From Shouchella patagoniensis (lineage in GTDB: Bacteria > Bacillota > Bacilli > Bacillales > Bacillaceae_D): DNA of 64,000 nt. The notes beneath the pieces were generated by a model. That model did not search any database and had not been told where the DNA came from. It worked only from the letters and a program-made list of their open reading frames with translations. Shown here in pieces: positions 46,150-56,569 of the stretch; position 1 is the stretch's first letter; each line of letters begins with the position of its first letter. The stretch is taken from the NCBI RefSeq assembly GCF_002019705.1, contig NZ_KV917377.1, forward strand, positions 804,565 through 868,564, in the 5' to 3' direction. The translations under genes were made by a program, and so were the position numbers.

Positions 46150-47544
46150 TTACAAAATAAATTGACTTAAATCTCGATTTTTCGCAATTGACCCTAGCTT
46201 TTCTTCTACATATTGCTCTGTAATATCAAGTGTTTCCATCCGAATATTAGGAGCTTCAAAAGATACATCTTCAAGCAATTTTTCAAGCAACGTATGCAAG
46301 CGTCTTGCCCCAATATTTTCTGTTTCTTGATTTACTTCGCTCGCAATCGTCGCAATCTTACGAACAGCATCGTCTGAAAACTTAATTTCTATACCTTCTG
46401 TCCGCAAAAGAGCGGCATATTGCTTAATTAATGCATTATCTGGTTCGATAAGAATTCGGACAAAGTCATCTATCGACAAGCTTTGCAACTCTACTCGAAT
46501 TGGAAAACGACCTTGCAACTCTGGAATTAAATCAGACGGTTTCGCCATATGGAAAGCACCCGCAGCAATAAACAGAATATGATCAGTCTTAACGGCACCG
46601 TACTTTGTAACAACCGTTGAGCCTTCTACAATCGGAAGAATATCGCGCTGGACACCTTCACGAGAAACATTCGCACTTTGTTCACTTTTACCAGCGACTT
46701 TGTCGATTTCATCGATAAAGATCATTCCTAGCTGCTCAGTACGGTTAATTGCTTCTTGCGTTACATCATCCATATCAATTAACTTCTGAGCTTCTTCTTC
46801 AATAAGCACTCCACGCGCATCAGAAACTGACATACGGCGCTTTTTCTTTTTCTTTGGCACCATATTGCCTAGCATCTCTTGCATGTTCATGCCCATCTGT
46901 TCCATTCCTGCTCCACCTTGGAATAAATCCATGAATCCTTGGTTTTGCTCCGATACTTCCAGCGTGACCATCCGATCCTCTAGTTCTCCACGCTCCAGCT
47001 TTTCAGCCATCTTCTTTTTCAAGTTGGCATGATTTAACTCTTCTTCCTCTTCCTGCTGATCATCTTCGTTATTATTTTGATTAAATAACATTTCGAACGG
47101 GTTTTTATAATTCGATTCTTTCTTCATTGAAGGAACAAGAAGATTAACGAGTCTTTTTTCTGCAAGCTCTTTCGCCTGTTCTTTTACATGGATAACGCGC
47201 TCTTCTTTTACCAGGCGTACACTGGATTCAACTAAGTCTCGAACCATTGATTCAACATCTCGCCCTACGTAGCCAACTTCAGTAAACTTTGTTGCTTCGA
47301 CCTTTACAAATGGTGCTCCGACAAGTTTTGCTAAACGCCGAGCAATTTCTGTTTTCCCAACACCGGTAGGACCAATCATGAGAATATTTTTTGGCGTAAT
47401 TTCATCACGCATCACTTGTTCGAGCTTCGTTCGCCGATACCGATTTCGTAAAGCAATCGCAACGGATTTTTTGGCACCCTCTTGACCAACAATATATTGG
47501 TTCAATCGTTCGACTATTTGGCTTGGTGTAAGTGAACTTGTCAT
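46150..47544 (-). CDS. hslU: HslU/ClpY ATPase subunit of the HslUV protease
   Basis: The AAA+ unfoldase that feeds substrates to HslV. The 464-aa protein has Walker A in [16 protein letters not shown], the pore-loop segment [14 protein letters not shown], an intermediate domain with an acidic stretch (about 150-165), Walker B in [12 protein letters not shown] and the sensor-2 [11 protein letters not shown]. The ATG has AAAGGAAG upstream. It follows hslV by 21 bp. Confidence 0.97.
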   Translation of the reverse strand: MTSSLTPSQIVERLNQYIVGQEGAKKSVAIALRNRYRRTKLEQVMRDEITPKNILMIGPTGVGKTEIARRLAKLVGAPFVKVEATKFTEVGYVGRDVESMVRDLVESSVRLVKEERVIHVKEQAKELAEKRLVNLLVPSMKKESNYKNPFEMLFNQNNNEDDQQEEEEELNHANLKKKMAEKLERGELEDRMVTLEVSEQNQGFMDLFQGGAGMEQMGMNMQEMLGNMVPKKKKKRRMSVSDARGVLIEEEAQKLIDMDDVTQEAINRTEQLGMIFIDEIDKVAGKSEQSANVSREGVQRDILPIVEGSTVVTKYGAVKTDHILFIAAGAFHMAKPSDLIPELQGRFPIRVELQSLSIDDFVRILIEPDNALIKQYAALLRTEGIEIKFSDDAVRKIATIASEVNQETENIGARRLHTLLEKLLEDVSFEAPNIRMETLDITEQYVEEKLGSIAKNRDLSQFIL

Positions 47545-47565
47545 TTCTTTACACTTCCTTTGTCT

Positions 47566-48117
47566 TCATGATTTGTCGTCTAACACTTCGACAATAATTT
47601 GATCGTTTGTGTACACGCAAATATCCGAAGCCGTTTCAAGGGCAGCTCTCGCAATCTCACTTGCAGAAAGTGACGCAGCATGGTTTTTCAACGCACGCCC
47701 TGCACTCAAGGCATAGTTGCCGCCAGATCCTATTGCAAGAATTCCATCATCCGGTTGAATGACTTCGCCAGTGCCAGAAACCAACAATAATTCTGTTCGA
47801 TCCATCACAATAAGCATCGCTTCAAGCTTCCTTAGTACACGGTCACTTCGCCACTCTTTCGCAAGTTCAACAGATGCACGTTGCAAATTTCCATTATACT
47901 CTTCAAGCTTCGCTTCGAACTTTTCGAACAGCGTAAAAGCGTCGGCTACTGAACCTGCAAAACCAGCAATCACATTATCGCGGTATATTTTCCGCACTTT
48001 TCTAGCCGTATGCTTCATCACAACCGCATTGCCTAATGTAACCTGACCATCCCCCGCCATCGCAAAACCACCATTGTGTGCGATAGCAAAAATTGTTGTT
48101 GCATGAAAAGAATCCAT
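47566..48117 (-). CDS. hslV: HslV/ClpQ protease subunit with Asp at position 2
   Basis: The proteolytic subunit of HslUV (B. subtilis CodW). At 183 aa it is the standard length, with the GGDGQVT-type segment (AGDGQVTLG), [16 protein letters not shown] and [14 protein letters not shown]. The N-terminus reads [10 protein letters not shown]. In the proteobacterial enzyme the first Thr of the TTI motif is exposed as nucleophile. B. subtilis CodW has an N-terminal extension beginning MSSFHA, and an N-terminal Ser mechanism has been reported. Here position 2 is Asp, which would block Met removal. The ATG with AAGGAG eight bases upstream is the only plausible start. Confidence 0.93.
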   Translation of the reverse strand: MDSFHATTIFAIAHNGGFAMAGDGQVTLGNAVVMKHTARKVRKIYRDNVIAGFAGSVADAFTLFEKFEAKLEEYNGNLQRASVELAKEWRSDRVLRKLEAMLIVMDRTELLLVSGTGEVIQPDDGILAIGSGGNYALSAGRALKNHAASLSASEIARAALETASDICVYTNDQIIVEVLDDKS

Positions 48118-48142
48118 GGCAAACGCTCCTTTTTTCGTAAAA

Positions 48143-49045
48143 CTATGCTCGCGGGTGGAAATCTTTATATACAGTGTAAAGACGTTCTTTGCTTACATGA
48201 GTGTATACTTGAGTCGTTCTTAATGTTTGATGCCCTAACAATTCTTGTACAGTCCTTAAGTCTGCTCCCGCATTCAACAAATGGGTAGCGAAAGAATGGC
48301 GAATATCATGTGGGCTTATACTTTTTTTCATTGCAGCTTCGCGCATTCGTTTTTCCACAATCTTTCGAATGCTCCGATCAGTTAATGGACCTCCACGATA
48401 ATTAAGGAAAAGATGTGTTGAAGGCTCCGATTGTTTCTCTAGTTTTGGCCGTCCTAACTCTAAATAAACATTCAAACTAGTTTCTGCCTCTTTACCAAAC
48501 GGGACATACCGCTCTTTTCTACCTTTTCCAAATACACGTATCGTACCACTTGTCCAATGAAGCTGCTCAGTATGCAGCATACTGCACTCAGAAACACGGA
48601 TGCCCGTCGCATAAAGTAGCTCAATGATCGCCTTATCTCTTTTTTCAAGCGCCGTTTCAGAAGGTAGAGCTGTTAACCAATGGTCCATTTCTTCTTCATA
48701 CAGAAAGCGTGGAAGCCTCTCTTCTTGTTTCGGAAGATGCGCGTGCAAAAAAGGGTTTTCCTTTACCAATTGCTCGCGAAGCAAGAATTTTCCGAAGCTT
48801 CTTAGCGCTGATAGCTTTCGAGCAATCGTACGTCTTGCATAACGCCTGTCAACAAGCGTACTAATATACGAACGTACTTCCAGATGAGTCGTTTCACTAA
48901 TTCCCAAAAGCCCTTGCTGTGACAAAAATGTGCAAAACTGTTCTACGTCTTTTGTATAATGATCAATCGTCCATTTGGAACTGTTCCTCTCTACTTCCAA
49001 ATACCGGATAAACCAATTAAGCCAAAGTCGCTCTTCTGATTCCAC
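48143..49045 (-). CDS. xerC: Tyrosine recombinase XerC
   Basis: A site-specific recombinase that resolves chromosome dimers at dif with XerD (B. subtilis CodV). The start is GTG with GGGAGG eight bases upstream, giving 300 aa; the frame continues 13 codons further but without a ribosome binding site. The catalytic residues are all present: Arg in ATGIRVSEC, Lys in [11 protein letters not shown], His/Arg in [12 protein letters not shown], His in [11 protein letters not shown], Tyr in VYTHVS. It opens the hslV-hslU-codY operon, as in B. subtilis. Confidence 0.96.
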   Translation of the reverse strand: MESEERLWLNWFIRYLEVERNSSKWTIDHYTKDVEQFCTFLSQQGLLGISETTHLEVRSYISTLVDRRYARRTIARKLSALRSFGKFLLREQLVKENPFLHAHLPKQEERLPRFLYEEEMDHWLTALPSETALEKRDKAIIELLYATGIRVSECSMLHTEQLHWTSGTIRVFGKGRKERYVPFGKEAETSLNVYLELGRPKLEKQSEPSTHLFLNYRGGPLTDRSIRKIVEKRMREAAMKKSISPHDIRHSFATHLLNAGADLRTVQELLGHQTLRTTQVYTHVSKERLYTVYKDFHPRA

Positions 49046-49110
49046 AAGATTGTCCTCCCTCTTAGAACTAATAAATTCTACCACAGTTTAACAAGGAGAA
49101 GCAATAAACT

Positions 49111-50421
49111 TCACACTTCTTTCACAAAATTCTGAATCGACTCCAATGCCCGACTAGCAAGGGCTTCATAACGTTCTTTTTTTGCTTTTATCCGAACATC
49201 AAGGGGTGGAACAAGACCAAAGTTCGCATTCATCGGCTGGAAATTTTTAGAGTTTGCGGTTGTAATATACGCAGCCATACTCCCCATCATCGTTTCTTCC
49301 GGCAAAATAGCAAGCGGTTGGCCTTCTGTTAGTTTGAATGCATTAATTCCAGCAATTAAACCTGCAGCTGCAGATTCAACATAACCTTCAACACCCGTAA
49401 TTTGTCCTGCAAAAAAAAGATCGTCACGAACGGTTGATTGATAGGTTGGCTTTAGCAAGTTTGGCGAATTTAGAAACGTGTTACGATGCATGACGCCGTA
49501 TCGAACAATGTCCGCCTGTTCCAATCCTGGAATCATACGGATCACTTCTTTTTGAGGCCCCCATTTTAAATGAGTTTGGAATCCGACAATATTATACAAA
49601 GTGCCCGATAAATTATCTTGACGCAGTTGAACGACTGCATAAGGTCGCTTCCCTGTTTTCGGATCTTCTAAACCTACAGGCTTTAACGGACCGAATAACA
49701 TTGTCTTTCTTCCACGTGACGCCATAACTTCAATCGGCATACAGCCCTCAAAAAAGATTTCTTTTTCAAATTCCCGCAAAGGAACCGTCTCCGCTTCAAT
49801 TAAAGCATCATAAAAACGATTAAATTCCTCTTCGGTCATAGGACAATTTAAGTAAGCAGCTTCTCCCTTATCATACCTACTTTTTAAGTAAACTTTGTCT
49901 CGATCAATTGTTTCGGCATCAATAATAGGTGCAGCCGCATCGTAAAAATAAAGATGCTCTTCTCCTGTTAATGCTTTTAATTGTTCTGACAATGCTTTAG
50001 ACGTCAATGGGCCAGTAGCAATGATCGTTGGGCCGGAAGGCAGTTCTGTGATTTCCTCGTTTACAACGGTCACATTCGGATGCTCTTTCACATAATTCGT
50101 TACTCTTGCTGCAAAATCATGACGATCCACTGCTAGTGCACCACCTGCAGGAACAGCCGCTTCATCTGCCGCTTTAATAATGACGGAATCTAATTTACGC
50201 ATTTCTTCTTTCAGAACACCTACAGCGTTGGCTAATGAATTGCCTCGCAACGAATTGCTGCATACAAGTTCAGCAAACTTATCCGTATGGTGTGCAGGCG
50301 TTTGTTTTACTGGTCGCATCTCATATAAGCGAACTTGACCTCCACGCTTAGCAATTTGCCAAGCCGCCTCGCTGCCGGCTAATCCTGCGCCAATTACATT
50401 AATCGTTTTATTTTCTATCAT
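49111..50421 (-). CDS. trmFO: tRNA (uracil-54) methyltransferase TrmFO
   Basis: A folate- and FAD-dependent enzyme that makes ribothymidine at position 54 of tRNA (formerly gid). The 436-aa protein starts with the FAD-binding [18 protein letters not shown] and shows [30 protein letters not shown] and the C-terminal [19 protein letters not shown]. The ATG with AAAGGAG ten bases upstream was chosen; an ATG three codons earlier is next to the ribosome binding site. It follows topA. Confidence 0.96.
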   Translation of the reverse strand: MIENKTINVIGAGLAGSEAAWQIAKRGGQVRLYEMRPVKQTPAHHTDKFAELVCSNSLRGNSLANAVGVLKEEMRKLDSVIIKAADEAAVPAGGALAVDRHDFAARVTNYVKEHPNVTVVNEEITELPSGPTIIATGPLTSKALSEQLKALTGEEHLYFYDAAAPIIDAETIDRDKVYLKSRYDKGEAAYLNCPMTEEEFNRFYDALIEAETVPLREFEKEIFFEGCMPIEVMASRGRKTMLFGPLKPVGLEDPKTGKRPYAVVQLRQDNLSGTLYNIVGFQTHLKWGPQKEVIRMIPGLEQADIVRYGVMHRNTFLNSPNLLKPTYQSTVRDDLFFAGQITGVEGYVESAAAGLIAGINAFKLTEGQPLAILPEETMMGSMAAYITTANSKNFQPMNANFGLVPPLDVRIKAKKERYEALASRALESIQNFVKEV

Positions 50422-50470
50422 AAAGCGCATACTCCTTTTTCATGGATCAATTACTGCGTTCACAGAAACG

Positions 50471-50495
50471 CCTCCACTCCTTTGTAGAGTGAAGG
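50471..50495 (-). terminator. Hairpin between topA and trmFO
   Basis: On the minus strand CCTTCACTC and GAGTGGAGG form a 9-bp stem (one G-T pair) with a 7-nt loop. The following T tract is poor (CGTTTCTG), so it may be an attenuator or RNA-stability element. Confidence 0.5.
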
Positions 50496-50579
50496 CTAAG
50501 TCAGTAAGTACCCATATCATAGTATCTTTGACGTTTTATTTCAACTAATAAACCTTAGAAAACGAGCATCTTCGACAAA

Positions 50580-52652
50580 TTACTGCTTTTCTTCCTCATA
50601 ATCACACGAACTACAAGCAACATACACAGCTTTTTTAGATTTTTTTTCAACAAGTAGGCCTTGACATTTTGGGCAAGGACGAGCAATCGGTTTATCCCAT
50701 GAAACAAACTCACACTCTGGGTACCGGTCACAACCATAAAAAATGCGTCGTTTTTTACTTTTCCGTTCGACAATATTTCCCTCTTTACATGTTGGACAAG
50801 TAACTCCAATGTCTTTAACAATTGCCTTCGTATTTCGACAATCCGGGAAATTAGAACAAGCCATAAACTTACCATAGCGCCCCATCTTGTAAACCATTTC
50901 GTGATCACATTTGTCGCAGTCTTCACCTGCAGGTTCATCTTTTATTTCGACTTCTTCCATCTCTTCTTCTGCAACTTTTAAACGTTTTTCGAAGCTTTGA
51001 TAGAATTGGTCAATTATTCCTATCCAATTATCCTTGCCATCCTCAATGCTATCTAAATCCTGTTCCATTTTAGCTGTAAATTCAACGTCCAAAATTTCCG
51101 GGAAAAACTCAACAATCAAATCGAGAACAATTTCACCTAGCTCAGTTGGTACAAAACGTTTTTCATCTAGAGCAACATAACCGCGACGCTGAATTGTATC
51201 AAGAGTCGGTGCATAAGTAGATGGACGCCCTATCCCTAACTCTTCTAACGTTTTTACAAGCCTAGCTTCCGTGTAACGAGGAGGAGGTTGAGTAAAATGT
51301 TGATTTGGTGTAATGTCTTGTTTTTCAACCGTTTGACCTTCTTCCAACGCTGGTAAAAGTCGGTCTTCTTCCTTCTTATTATCATCATTGCCTTCAATGT
51401 AAACTTTCATAAATCCGGCAAATTTTAATTTTGAACCGGTTGCACGGAATAAAACACCATTATTATCAAGATCAACAGACATCGTGTCCATAACGGCTGG
51501 AGCCATTTCACTTGCAACCAGACGTTCCCAAATCAACCTATATAACCGATGCTGGTCACGAGACAAGTATTCTTTCACAGTTTTAGGTTCATACATAACC
51601 GATGTTGGACGAATCGCTTCATGAGCGTCCTGCGCTTTTTTGTCCTGCTTGGCTTTCCGCTCTACTTTATTGACGTACTCATCACCAAATGTTTTCTTGA
51701 TGTAATCATGCGTCTCTTGTTTTGCTGTATCTGATATACGGGTAGAGTCCGTTCTCATGTAAGTAATTAAACCCACTGTCCCTTGCTTACCGAGATCAAT
51801 ACCTTCGTATAACTGTTGCGCGATTAGCATTGTTTTCTTAGCTCGAAAATTAAGCTTACGCGCAGCTTCTTGTTGCAATGAAGAAGTAGTAAAAGGGGTA
51901 ACGGGGTTACGCCGGCGTTCTTTTCTTGTAACATTCGTTACTTGAAAAGACTTCCCTTTCATTTGTTTTAAAACAGCTTGAACATCTTCTTCATTAGAAA
52001 GACTTTGCTTTTTACCATTGACACCATAATACTTTGCTTCAAACATCTCGCCTTTTAATTTAAAATTTCCTTCAATGCTCCAATATTCTTCAGGCTCAAA
52101 GTTTTGTATTTCTTTTTCGCGATCCGTAATTAATTTTACCGCTACAGATTGAACACGCCCTGCACTCAAGCCCTTTTTCACTTTTTTCCATAATAATGGT
52201 GAAATATTATAGCCCACTAAACGATCCAATATCCTTCTAGCTTGCTGAGCATCAACTAAATCCATATTGATCGGTCGAGGGTGCTTAAATGCATCCTTTA
52301 TAGCCGTTTTTGTAATTTCATTAAAGACGACTCGACAGTCTGAATGTTCATCTATATTCAGACTATGAGCTAAATGCCAGGCAATCGCTTCCCCTTCTCG
52401 ATCCGGGTCAGCCGCTAGATAGATACGTTTCGCTTTTTTAGCTGCTGTCTTTAGTTCTTTTAACACGGGACCTTTCCCGCGAATTGTAATATACCTTGGT
52501 TCATAGTTTTCTTCTACACTAACGCCCATTTGGCTTTTAGGTAAATCTCGAACGTGGCCCATCGATGCTTTGACAACGTATTTTTTCCCTAAATATTTTC
52601 CAATGGTTTTGGCTTTAGCGGGAGATTCCACGATTACTAAATAATCGGACAT
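50580..52652 (-). CDS. topA: DNA topoisomerase I
   Basis: A type IA topoisomerase that relaxes negative supercoils. The 690-aa protein has the Toprim domain ([33 protein letters not shown]) and the active-site Tyr in [14 protein letters not shown] near residue 298. The C-terminus carries three Cys4 zinc ribbons (from about residue 580), the first with [10 protein letters not shown], the second with CPTCKEGN and the third with CPKCQGLL. The ATG has GAGAGGGAG upstream. It lies between dprA and trmFO. Confidence 0.98.
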   Translation of the reverse strand: MSDYLVIVESPAKAKTIGKYLGKKYVVKASMGHVRDLPKSQMGVSVEENYEPRYITIRGKGPVLKELKTAAKKAKRIYLAADPDREGEAIAWHLAHSLNIDEHSDCRVVFNEITKTAIKDAFKHPRPINMDLVDAQQARRILDRLVGYNISPLLWKKVKKGLSAGRVQSVAVKLITDREKEIQNFEPEEYWSIEGNFKLKGEMFEAKYYGVNGKKQSLSNEEDVQAVLKQMKGKSFQVTNVTRKERRRNPVTPFTTSSLQQEAARKLNFRAKKTMLIAQQLYEGIDLGKQGTVGLITYMRTDSTRISDTAKQETHDYIKKTFGDEYVNKVERKAKQDKKAQDAHEAIRPTSVMYEPKTVKEYLSRDQHRLYRLIWERLVASEMAPAVMDTMSVDLDNNGVLFRATGSKLKFAGFMKVYIEGNDDNKKEEDRLLPALEEGQTVEKQDITPNQHFTQPPPRYTEARLVKTLEELGIGRPSTYAPTLDTIQRRGYVALDEKRFVPTELGEIVLDLIVEFFPEILDVEFTAKMEQDLDSIEDGKDNWIGIIDQFYQSFEKRLKVAEEEMEEVEIKDEPAGEDCDKCDHEMVYKMGRYGKFMACSNFPDCRNTKAIVKDIGVTCPTCKEGNIVERKSKKRRIFYGCDRYPECEFVSWDKPIARPCPKCQGLLVEKKSKKAVYVACSSCDYEEEKQ

Positions 52653-52750
52653 GTAAAGCAGCTCCCTCTCACATTATTCTCTATTGATGAAGTAAATCTT
52701 CCTCATTATTAAACAGACTTTCCCCATTTGTCAAACGGAAGTGAAAACAG

Positions 52751-53665
52751 CTAGATAAAATCCGATAGTTCGCTATCTTTCGACAAAAAGTTTGGCAATG
52801 TCTCGCTAAGCGTGTTTTTTGAATAAAGACAGCATGCTCCCTGACTAATTAGCCAATTTGTTCCACTTGACTCTGACGAGGTTATATTGCTAGGTACTGC
52901 AAACACTTCTCTTCCTTGTTCAATAGCTAAATCAGCTGTAATAAGAGAGCCACTTTTTCGCTTTGCTTCTATAATAACAGTTGCATAACTCATGCCACTT
53001 ATTAATCGATTTCTAGCTGGAAAAGTCCATTTTTTAGGTTTTACAAAAGGAGGGTATTCACTAACAACTAAATGGTGGGAAGCTATAGACTGGAAAAGAG
53101 AGTAATGTTCTGGAGGATATACGGTGTCAAATCCACATGCTGTTACAGCAATTGTGAGACCTTTATATGTGATAGCACTGTGGTGGGCTAAAGAATCTAC
53201 ACCTCTAGCCAAACCACTAACGATTGTTATCCCGGCATCTATTATAACCGGCGTTAAGAGAGCGAGTACTTCTTTGCTATACGGCGTTGGTGTCCTAGTT
53301 CCCACAACAGCTATTTTTTTTGTTTTTAAGATCTCAAGGTTACCTTTTGTATAAAGAATATGCGGTGGATCATAAATGGTATTTAATAATGGAGGGTAAT
53401 GAGAAGAATGACTGAAGATGGTTTGAATACCTGCCTTGTCTAGTTGTTCTTTATAAACAGCTTGGTCACTACGTCTAAGCCATTCAAACAAACGCTTACT
53501 CTGACGATCATTCAATTGGAGAATTTCGCTCATTTCGCTTGCAGAGGCTTTATAAATGCTTACTAGTTCAGGATCCCATTCTAATAGTCGAACAAACGCG
53601 CGATAGTTCGTAGAAAGGACCGCATGTAAGTGAAGAAAGCGTTCTTCATATGAAATATCAATCAC
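52751..53665 (-). CDS. dprA: DNA processing protein DprA (Smf)
   Basis: DprA loads RecA onto incoming single-stranded DNA during transformation. The 304-aa protein has an N-terminal helical region and the Rossmann-like domain with IAVVGTRTPTPYSKE, VSGLARGVDSLAHHSA, TACGFDTVYPPEH, FPARNRLISGMS and GSLITADLAIEQGREVFAVP. The start is GTG with GAGGAAATGG upstream. It follows the sucCD terminator and precedes topA, as in B. subtilis. No frame damage is seen, so competence DNA processing could be functional. Confidence 0.94.
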   Translation of the reverse strand: MIDISYEERFLHLHAVLSTNYRAFVRLLEWDPELVSIYKASASEMSEILQLNDRQSKRLFEWLRRSDQAVYKEQLDKAGIQTIFSHSSHYPPLLNTIYDPPHILYTKGNLEILKTKKIAVVGTRTPTPYSKEVLALLTPVIIDAGITIVSGLARGVDSLAHHSAITYKGLTIAVTACGFDTVYPPEHYSLFQSIASHHLVVSEYPPFVKPKKWTFPARNRLISGMSYATVIIEAKRKSGSLITADLAIEQGREVFAVPSNITSSESSGTNWLISQGACCLYSKNTLSETLPNFLSKDSELSDFI

Positions 53666-53684
53666 CCATTTCCTCGTATTCTAT

Positions 53685-53712
53685 GAAAAGCCCCTCACAA
53701 TCGCAAGGGGCT
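53685..53712 (-). terminator. Intrinsic terminator after sucD
   Basis: AGCCCCT and AGGGGCT flank a 10-nt loop; on the minus strand TTTTC follows. It separates sucCD from dprA. Confidence 0.75.
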
Positions 53713-53720
53713 GTTTACTC

Positions 53721-54635
53721 TTATTTTGCTATTTCGTGCGTAACGCTTTTCTCATATAAGTCATTTGCTTTCAATGATTTAATTAACGTTTCGCCCATTA
53801 CAGATGGAGTAGCTGCAACACGGATGCCGCAAGCTTCCATTGTTTTAATCTTTTCAGCTGCTGTCCCTTTACCGCCAGAAATAATCGCACCAGCGTGGCC
53901 CATGCGTTTTCCTGGAGGGGCCGTTTGACCACCAATAAAGCCAACAACAGGTTTTGTCATATTTTCTTTTACCCATTCAGCTGCTTCTTCTTCAGCCGTT
54001 CCACCTATCTCACCGATCATAATAACCGCATAAGTGTCAGGATCCTCATTAAACAAAGAAAGGACATCAATGAAGTCAGTTCCATTGACCGGGTCTCCAC
54101 CAATTCCTACAGCAGATGATTGACCAATTCCTTCAGTTGAAAGCTGATGGACAGCTTCATATGTTAAAGTACCGGAACGAGAGACAACACCGATATGTCC
54201 TTTTTTATGGATATAACCAGGCATAATACCAATTTTACATTCCTCTGGAGTAATAACACCAGGACAGTTTGGCCCGATCAAACGAGTCTTCTTGCCTTCC
54301 ATATAGCGTTTTACTTTCACCATATCGATAACCGGAATGCCTTCAGTAATACAAATTGCCAAATCTAATGCTGCATCTGTTGCTTCCATGATGGCATCAG
54401 CTGCAAAAGCCGGTGGAACATAGATAACCGTCGCATTTGCTCCGGTTGCATCAACTGCTTCTTTTACAGTATTAAAAACTGGCACACCTTCAATTTCAGT
54501 GCCACCTTTACCAGGCGTTACTCCGCCAACGATTTTCGTTCCATACTCAAGCGCCTGTTTTGTATGAAACAATCCAGTGGCGCCGGTTATTCCTTGAACA
54601 ATAACTTTTGTATCTTTATTGATTAAGATGCTCAT
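53721..54635 (-). CDS. sucD: Succinyl-CoA synthetase alpha subunit
   Basis: The TCA-cycle enzyme subunit that binds CoA and carries the phospho-histidine. The 304-aa protein shows the CoA-binding [20 protein letters not shown], the [20 protein letters not shown] segment, and the active-site His in [14 protein letters not shown]. The ATG is preceded by AGGAAGGGCGG. It follows sucC by 18 bp. Confidence 0.98.
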   Translation of the reverse strand: MSILINKDTKVIVQGITGATGLFHTKQALEYGTKIVGGVTPGKGGTEIEGVPVFNTVKEAVDATGANATVIYVPPAFAADAIMEATDAALDLAICITEGIPVIDMVKVKRYMEGKKTRLIGPNCPGVITPEECKIGIMPGYIHKKGHIGVVSRSGTLTYEAVHQLSTEGIGQSSAVGIGGDPVNGTDFIDVLSLFNEDPDTYAVIMIGEIGGTAEEEAAEWVKENMTKPVVGFIGGQTAPPGKRMGHAGAIISGGKGTAAEKIKTMEACGIRVAATPSVMGETLIKSLKANDLYEKSVTHEIAK

Positions 54636-54653
54636 CTGCTAGCTCCGCCCTTC

Positions 54654-55814
54654 CTATTTCACTAATGAAACGATTTTTTGTGCGCCGTCAGCCATTGAAT
54701 CTGCTGCTGTGATATTTAATCCAGATTCTTTTAAAAGTTTTTTCCCAAGTTCTACGTTTGTGCCTTCCAAACGAACAACAAGAGGAATCTCGAGGCCAAC
54801 TTCTTTTGTCGCAGTAATAACCCCTTCTGCGATAATGTCACATTTCATAATTCCGCCAAAAATATTAACAAAAATACCTTTTACATTTTCATCAGACAAA
54901 ATCAATTTAAAGGCTTCCGTTACTTTTTCAGCTGTCGCACCGCCACCAACATCAAGGAAGTTAGCTGGATCGCCCATATAATGTTTGATAATATCCATTG
55001 TAGCCATAGCGAGACCAGCTCCATTAACCATGCAGCCGATGTTCCCGTCTAGAGCAATATAGTTCAAGTCGTGTTTTGAAGCCTCGATTTCTTTCACATC
55101 TTCTTCTTCTAAATCACGAAGTTCAACGATGTCTTTATGGCGATATAGCGCATTGGAATCAAAGTTGAATTTAGCATCTAATGCCATTACTTTTCCATCA
55201 CCTGTTGTAACAAGAGGGTTTATTTCAGCAATCGATGCATCTTTATCAACAAAAACTTGATACAAGCCCATCATAAATTTAACAGCTTGGCCAACAAGTT
55301 CTTTAGGAATGTTTATATTAAATGCAACACGTCTAGCTTGGAAGCCTTGAAGGCCCACTGCTGGATCAATTACTTCTTTAAAAATCTTATCAGGTGTTTC
55401 TTCTGCTACTACTTCGATTTCAGTACCGCCTTCTTCAGAAGCCATTAATACAACGCTTGAAGTAGCACGGTCTACTACAAGACCAATATAATATTCATTC
55501 TTAATGTCGCAACCTTCTTCAACTAGTAAGCGCTTAACTTCCTTACCTGCTGGTCCAGTTTGATGCGTCACAAGTGTTTTCCCAAGAATTTCATCCGCGT
55601 ATGTACGAACTTCATCCAAGTTTTTCGCAACTTTAACACCGCCGGCTTTCCCACGTCCACCTGCGTGAATCTGTGCTTTTACTACAGATACAGACGAGCC
55701 TAGTTCTTTCGCTACTTCTACTGCTTCGTCAACAGAGAATGCTACTTTTCCGTTTGGAACGGCTACTCCGTACGAACGAAGAATTTCTTTACCCTGATAC
55801 TCATGGATATTCAT
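54654..55814 (-). CDS. sucC: Succinyl-CoA synthetase beta subunit (ADP-forming)
   Basis: The nucleotide-binding subunit of succinyl-CoA synthetase. The 386-aa protein has the ATP-grasp domain ([13 protein letters not shown] at about 47-59), [20 protein letters not shown] and the C-terminal ligase domain with [18 protein letters not shown] and FLDVGGGA. The start has GGAGGCTGGAGAGAG upstream. A probable extended -10 promoter lies about 80 bp before the ATG. Confidence 0.98.
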   Translation of the reverse strand: MNIHEYQGKEILRSYGVAVPNGKVAFSVDEAVEVAKELGSSVSVVKAQIHAGGRGKAGGVKVAKNLDEVRTYADEILGKTLVTHQTGPAGKEVKRLLVEEGCDIKNEYYIGLVVDRATSSVVLMASEEGGTEIEVVAEETPDKIFKEVIDPAVGLQGFQARRVAFNINIPKELVGQAVKFMMGLYQVFVDKDASIAEINPLVTTGDGKVMALDAKFNFDSNALYRHKDIVELRDLEEEDVKEIEASKHDLNYIALDGNIGCMVNGAGLAMATMDIIKHYMGDPANFLDVGGGATAEKVTEAFKLILSDENVKGIFVNIFGGIMKCDIIAEGVITATKEVGLEIPLVVRLEGTNVELGKKLLKESGLNITAADSMADGAQKIVSLVK

Positions 55815-56129
55815 TCTCTCTCCAGCCTCCTGTAATTACGTGCTTCACTCTTACGCGCACGAGAATTTTCGTCTTTAATACGAAATCCTTTTTCATTCTA
55901 GCACTTTTTTTGATGCTTGGGGAGGGGTAACCGCTATCATTCTTACAATTTTTCTGTTTTCTTTGTTGATATTTGTTCTTTTTTTGGATCTCTTCTATTT
56001 TTTTGTCGTTTATTAAAATGAGAAAATTTTCCTGTAAGTAGAATTTCCATCAAAGCAAGCAACCTTTTTCTTCGTTAATTAAGTTGCTCCAAAAAGAATC
56101 ATTACGTTTTTCAATAAGTAAACTATCGA
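55815..56129. other. AT-rich gap between the 61-aa ORF and sucC
   Basis: This 315-bp stretch holds no credible gene. On the minus strand it contains a loose inverted repeat around GCAAC and GGTTGC near 56065-56090 and a small hairpin (TTTCGT, ACGAAA) near 55865-55885 in the sucC leader. Most of the rest is T-rich on the plus strand. Confidence 0.6.
55895..55903 (-). promoter_or_regulatory. Candidate extended -10 promoter of sucCD
   Basis: On the minus strand TGC-TAGAAT. There is no good -35 box at 16-18 nt, so it would depend on the extended -10. Confidence 0.35.
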
Positions 56130-56315
56130 TTAAGTATCTTCATTCTCATGTTCTGATGTTTTTTTGGATTTCTTCTTGTTTTGCTCTTTTTTATTTGGCT
56201 CAAATAACTTCTTCAACCCTTTTGCTAGCTGCTCTTTTTCAGAAGCTGGTGCATAATGCCCAAATTCACTAGAAAATTCTTCTTGGCGTTTGTTTCTTTT
56301 TTGTTCGTCCATCAT
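56130..56315 (-). CDS. Small Lys/Glu-rich hypothetical protein
   Basis: A 61-aa reading frame with a good ribosome binding site (AAAGGAGA, six bases before the ATG). It is highly charged: FSSEFGHYAPASEKEQLAKG in the middle and a Lys-rich then acidic C-terminus. There is no signal peptide or membrane segment. I do not recognise the family. It lies between the ylqH-like gene and sucC and may be co-transcribed with ylqG/ylqH. The good ribosome binding site is the main reason to call it. Confidence 0.5.
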   Translation of the reverse strand: MMDEQKRNKRQEEFSSEFGHYAPASEKEQLAKGLKKLFEPNKKEQNKKKSKKTSEHENEDT

Positions 56316-56368
56316 TGTCACTCTCCTTTTGCAGTCTTATTTTTTCAGTATCTGCAAAGAAGTTTAAA

Positions 56369-56569
56369 TTATGACGACTCCTCCAAATCAAGCATAAAAA
56401 GAATTATTTCAGCACAAACTTCTGCAGAATCATCAGGCAGCTGAATTAGAGGCTGCTGCAAACCGTTTCCCTCTGAAGTCCGAACATAACGTTTGCCAAC
56501 AAAAAAGTCCCTATTTTGAAACAAAGTTGGTAAAGCATCCATTAACTTATATATTGATTTTGTTCTCAT
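56369..56569 (-). CDS. Small protein, possibly a degenerate FlhB2/YlqH homologue
   Basis: A 66-aa frame in the ylqH position, after ylqG, with its ATG overlapping the ylqG stop (ATGA). B. subtilis YlqH resembles the cytoplasmic C-terminus of FlhB. The C-terminus here (DSAEVCAEIILFMLDLE) aligns with the FlhB family end (YEVVAEVFAFIYRID), but the region that would align with FlhB-C upstream of it is reduced and no NPTH motif is present. There is no ribosome binding site of its own. It could be a remnant or a drifted homologue. Confidence 0.5.
   Translation of the reverse strand: MRTKSIYKLMDALPTLFQNRDFFVGKRYVRTSEGNGLQQPLIQLPDDSAEVCAEIILFMLDLEESS

Noticed and set aside
50555-50938. 127-codon alternative frame at the end of topA
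   Set aside because: The zinc-ribbon coding frame of topA is unmistakable; this frame has no start signals.
55673-55930. Plus-strand ORF of 85 codons over the sucC start
   Set aside because: It is antisense to sucC, low-complexity (Leu-rich) and lacks a ribosome binding site.
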